The notes under the pieces are model-generated. The model worked only from the letters and a program-made list of their open reading frames with translations. It was not told where the DNA came from and ran no database searches. A stretch of 64,000 bases of DNA from Legionella sp. (GTDB lineage: Bacteria; Pseudomonadota; Gammaproteobacteria; Legionellales; Legionellaceae): positions 28,703 to 92,702 of the forward strand of contig PEQK01000010.1 of NCBI GenBank assembly GCA_002786165.1, written 5' to 3'. The translations under genes and the position numbers were made by a program. This document shows positions 62,863-64,000 of this stretch, one piece after another (position 1 is the first letter of the stretch; every line of letters starts with the position of its first letter).

Positions 62863-64000
62863 TTAATTAAGTTTTAAGTTGTCTAAGTAATCTGCCCAGG
62901 ACTGCATCATTTTCTTGCGTTCGAGTAAATGAGCAGTGCGGTTATAAGCTCTACCATTTGGATCACGCACAGCATGAGCAAGCTGGTGTTCAATAATGTC
63001 TGGACGTATGCCCAAAACCTCATCAAGCAATGTCCTTGCAGTAGCTCTAAAGCCATGACCTGTAGCTTCTTCTTTACTAATTCCTAGTCGACGTAATGCA
63101 GCGAGAATAGCGTTATCGCTCATTGGACGTTCGTTACTTCTTGCGGAAGGAAAAACAAAAGTACCGTTACCAGTTAAAGGATGAAGTTCTTTTAGAATGG
63201 ACACCGCTTGAGTAGCTATAGGTACAATATGGGGAGTATCAGTTTTAGAAACAATATAGCTCCACTGAGCAGTTTCAAAATCAATATCAGCCCATTTTGC
63301 ATAGCGTAATTCACCTGGCCTTACGAATACTAAAGGAGCTAACCGTAAAGCACAGCGAACGATTAAAGATCCTTCATAATAGTCAAAAGTTCTTAATAAC
63401 TCACCAAAACGCTTAGGATCTGTTTGCGCTGCAAAATGTTTGGTTTTTACTGGGGGTAATGCACCTTTTAGATCTTGGGATGAATCTCTTTCAGCTCGGC
63501 CTGTTGCAATGGCATAACGGAATACCTGACCGCAATTGCTTAGTGCCCTGTGCGCTGTTTCTAATGCTCCACGCTCTTCAATTCGGCGAATTACCGACAG
63601 CAATACTGGCGGAGTAACTTCCGTTATAGGTTTATTGCCAACCCAAGGAAAAATATCACGCACAAAACGCTGCATAATCTTGTCGGCATGACCTTTAACC
63701 CAATTTGACGAGAATTTTACAAACCATTCTCTGGCAACTACTTCAAAACTATTGGCTGAGCGTTCATCTGCCACTTGCTTCATGACCTTTTTATGTTCGC
63801 TTGGGTCAATACCATCAGCAAGCAACCTTCTGGCCTCGTCACGTTTCTCACGAGCTTTAGCAGTGGTAACGTCATCATATACCCCCAAGGCAAGCAATTT
63901 CTCTTTACCACTAAAGCGATATTTTAATCGCCAGTATTTGTTACCTTGTGGTGTTACATACATGAACAAGCCTTTCTCAGCAGAAATCTTATAAGCTTTT
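62863..64000 (-). CDS. P4-type tyrosine integrase, N-terminus cut by the edge
   Basis: The frame is open to the right edge; residues before the first internal ATG (63969) still read as family sequence (YKISAEKGLFMYVTPQGNKY), so the true start is beyond 64000. Present are the DUF4102-type N-terminal arm domain (WRLKYRFSGKEKLLALGVY), a core-binding domain, and the catalytic domain with Arg in VFVRPGELRYAKW, HGFRATARTLLDE (His-x-x-Arg), His in LAHAVRD and Tyr in NRTAHLLERKK vicinity (YNRT). It should integrate the island at a tRNA gene to the right. Confidence 0.92.
   Translation of the reverse strand, partial: KAYKISAEKGLFMYVTPQGNKYWRLKYRFSGKEKLLALGVYDDVTTAKAREKRDEARRLLADGIDPSEHKKVMKQVADERSANSFEVVAREWFVKFSSNWVKGHADKIMQRFVRDIFPWVGNKPITEVTPPVLLSVIRRIEERGALETAHRALSNCGQVFRYAIATGRAERDSSQDLKGALPPVKTKHFAAQTDPKRFGELLRTFDYYEGSLIVRCALRLAPLVFVRPGELRYAKWADIDFETAQWSYIVSKTDTPHIVPIATQAVSILKELHPLTGNGTFVFPSARSNERPMSDNAILAALRRLGISKEEATGHGFRATARTLLDEVLGIRPDIIEHQLAHAVRDPNGRAYNRTAHLLERKKMMQSWADYLDNLKLN

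Larger units (their letters stand above)
51285..64000. mobile_element. Integrative genomic island, right end outside the window
   Basis: The block from 51.28 kb to the right edge carries a P4-type integrase reading leftward from the right edge, alpA, a RepA-like ATPase, a DUF5681 gene and defence-like cargo. All the preceding genes are core or lineage genes. The left end is placed at the taccccca pair; the right end and any target tRNA lie beyond 64000. Intergenic gaps are longer and more AT-rich than in the chromosomal part. Confidence 0.7.

Overview
The window looks like a chromosome segment of an intracellular or host-associated gammaproteobacterium of the order Legionellales (Legionella/Coxiella type). 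The grounds are an AT-rich base composition (about 40% GC by eye), gammaproteobacterial housekeeping genes (accBC, prmA, mdh, hemW, tsaD, plsY, queF, efp/epmB, dbpA), a bacterial mevalonate operon of the kind known from Coxiella and Legionella, and several unrelated single genes with eukaryote-like or effector-like features. The genus is an inference; no rRNA gene lies in the window.

Layout. 1-9.7 kb: cell-surface polysaccharide genes. They comprise two GT-C-type membrane proteins, a methyltransferase, a VioA-like sugar aminotransferase, a GtrB/DPM1-type glycosyltransferase, and rmlB-rmlA without rmlC or rmlD. 9.8-20.8 kb: a minus-strand nucleotide-sugar cluster. It holds pgi, the CDP-glucose genes rfbF-rfbG-rfbH, an epimerase/reductase and a YerE-like ThDP enzyme, then an inserted AAA/DUF4143 ATPase with paired palindromic operators, then an SDR plus a 3-dehydroquinate-synthase-like gene. 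The set fits synthesis of a 3,6-dideoxy, two-carbon-branched sugar of the yersiniose type. 21-23.8 kb: accB-accC-prmA behind a good sigma70 promoter. 24-31.7 kb: an F-box-like candidate effector, mdh, hemW, a hypothetical gene, and an Mla-type lipid ABC transporter (STAS-MlaE fusion, ATPase, MCE protein, lipoprotein).

31.8-36.3 kb: idi2-HMG-CoA reductase-GHMP kinase as an overlapping mevalonate operon, and a coiled-coil candidate effector with an acidic tail. 36.4-45 kb: ppa, tsaD, a ParD/RelE-type toxin-antitoxin pair, plsY, queF, an exported adenosine deaminase, efp/epmB, a 32-residue basic protein and dbpA. 45-48.5 kb: a run of candidate effectors. It contains a kinase-like protein, an exported helical protein interrupted twice at poly(A) tracts, and a protein with a possible permuted papain-like His/Cys pair. 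48.5-51.1 kb: an SDR, an MTRFR/ArfB-type release factor and a PEP-mutase-family enzyme.

51.28 kb to the right edge: part of an integrative island whose P4-type integrase runs off the right edge. The integrase end carries alpA, a RepA-like ATPase and a DUF5681 gene. The cargo looks like a defence island. It has an AbiE toxin-antitoxin pair; a DUF2188 + TIR/deoxyribosyltransferase-like pair bracketed by 17-bp direct repeats; a seven-repeat zinc-ribbon protein with an embedded nuclease-like domain; an overlapping two-gene unit of a small membrane protein and a 775-residue helical protein; and an XRE regulator with an operator-like inverted repeat. The two-gene unit, the repeat-flanked cassette and the zinc-ribbon nuclease are the best candidates for undescribed systems. 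Their defence role is inferred from island context, not shown.
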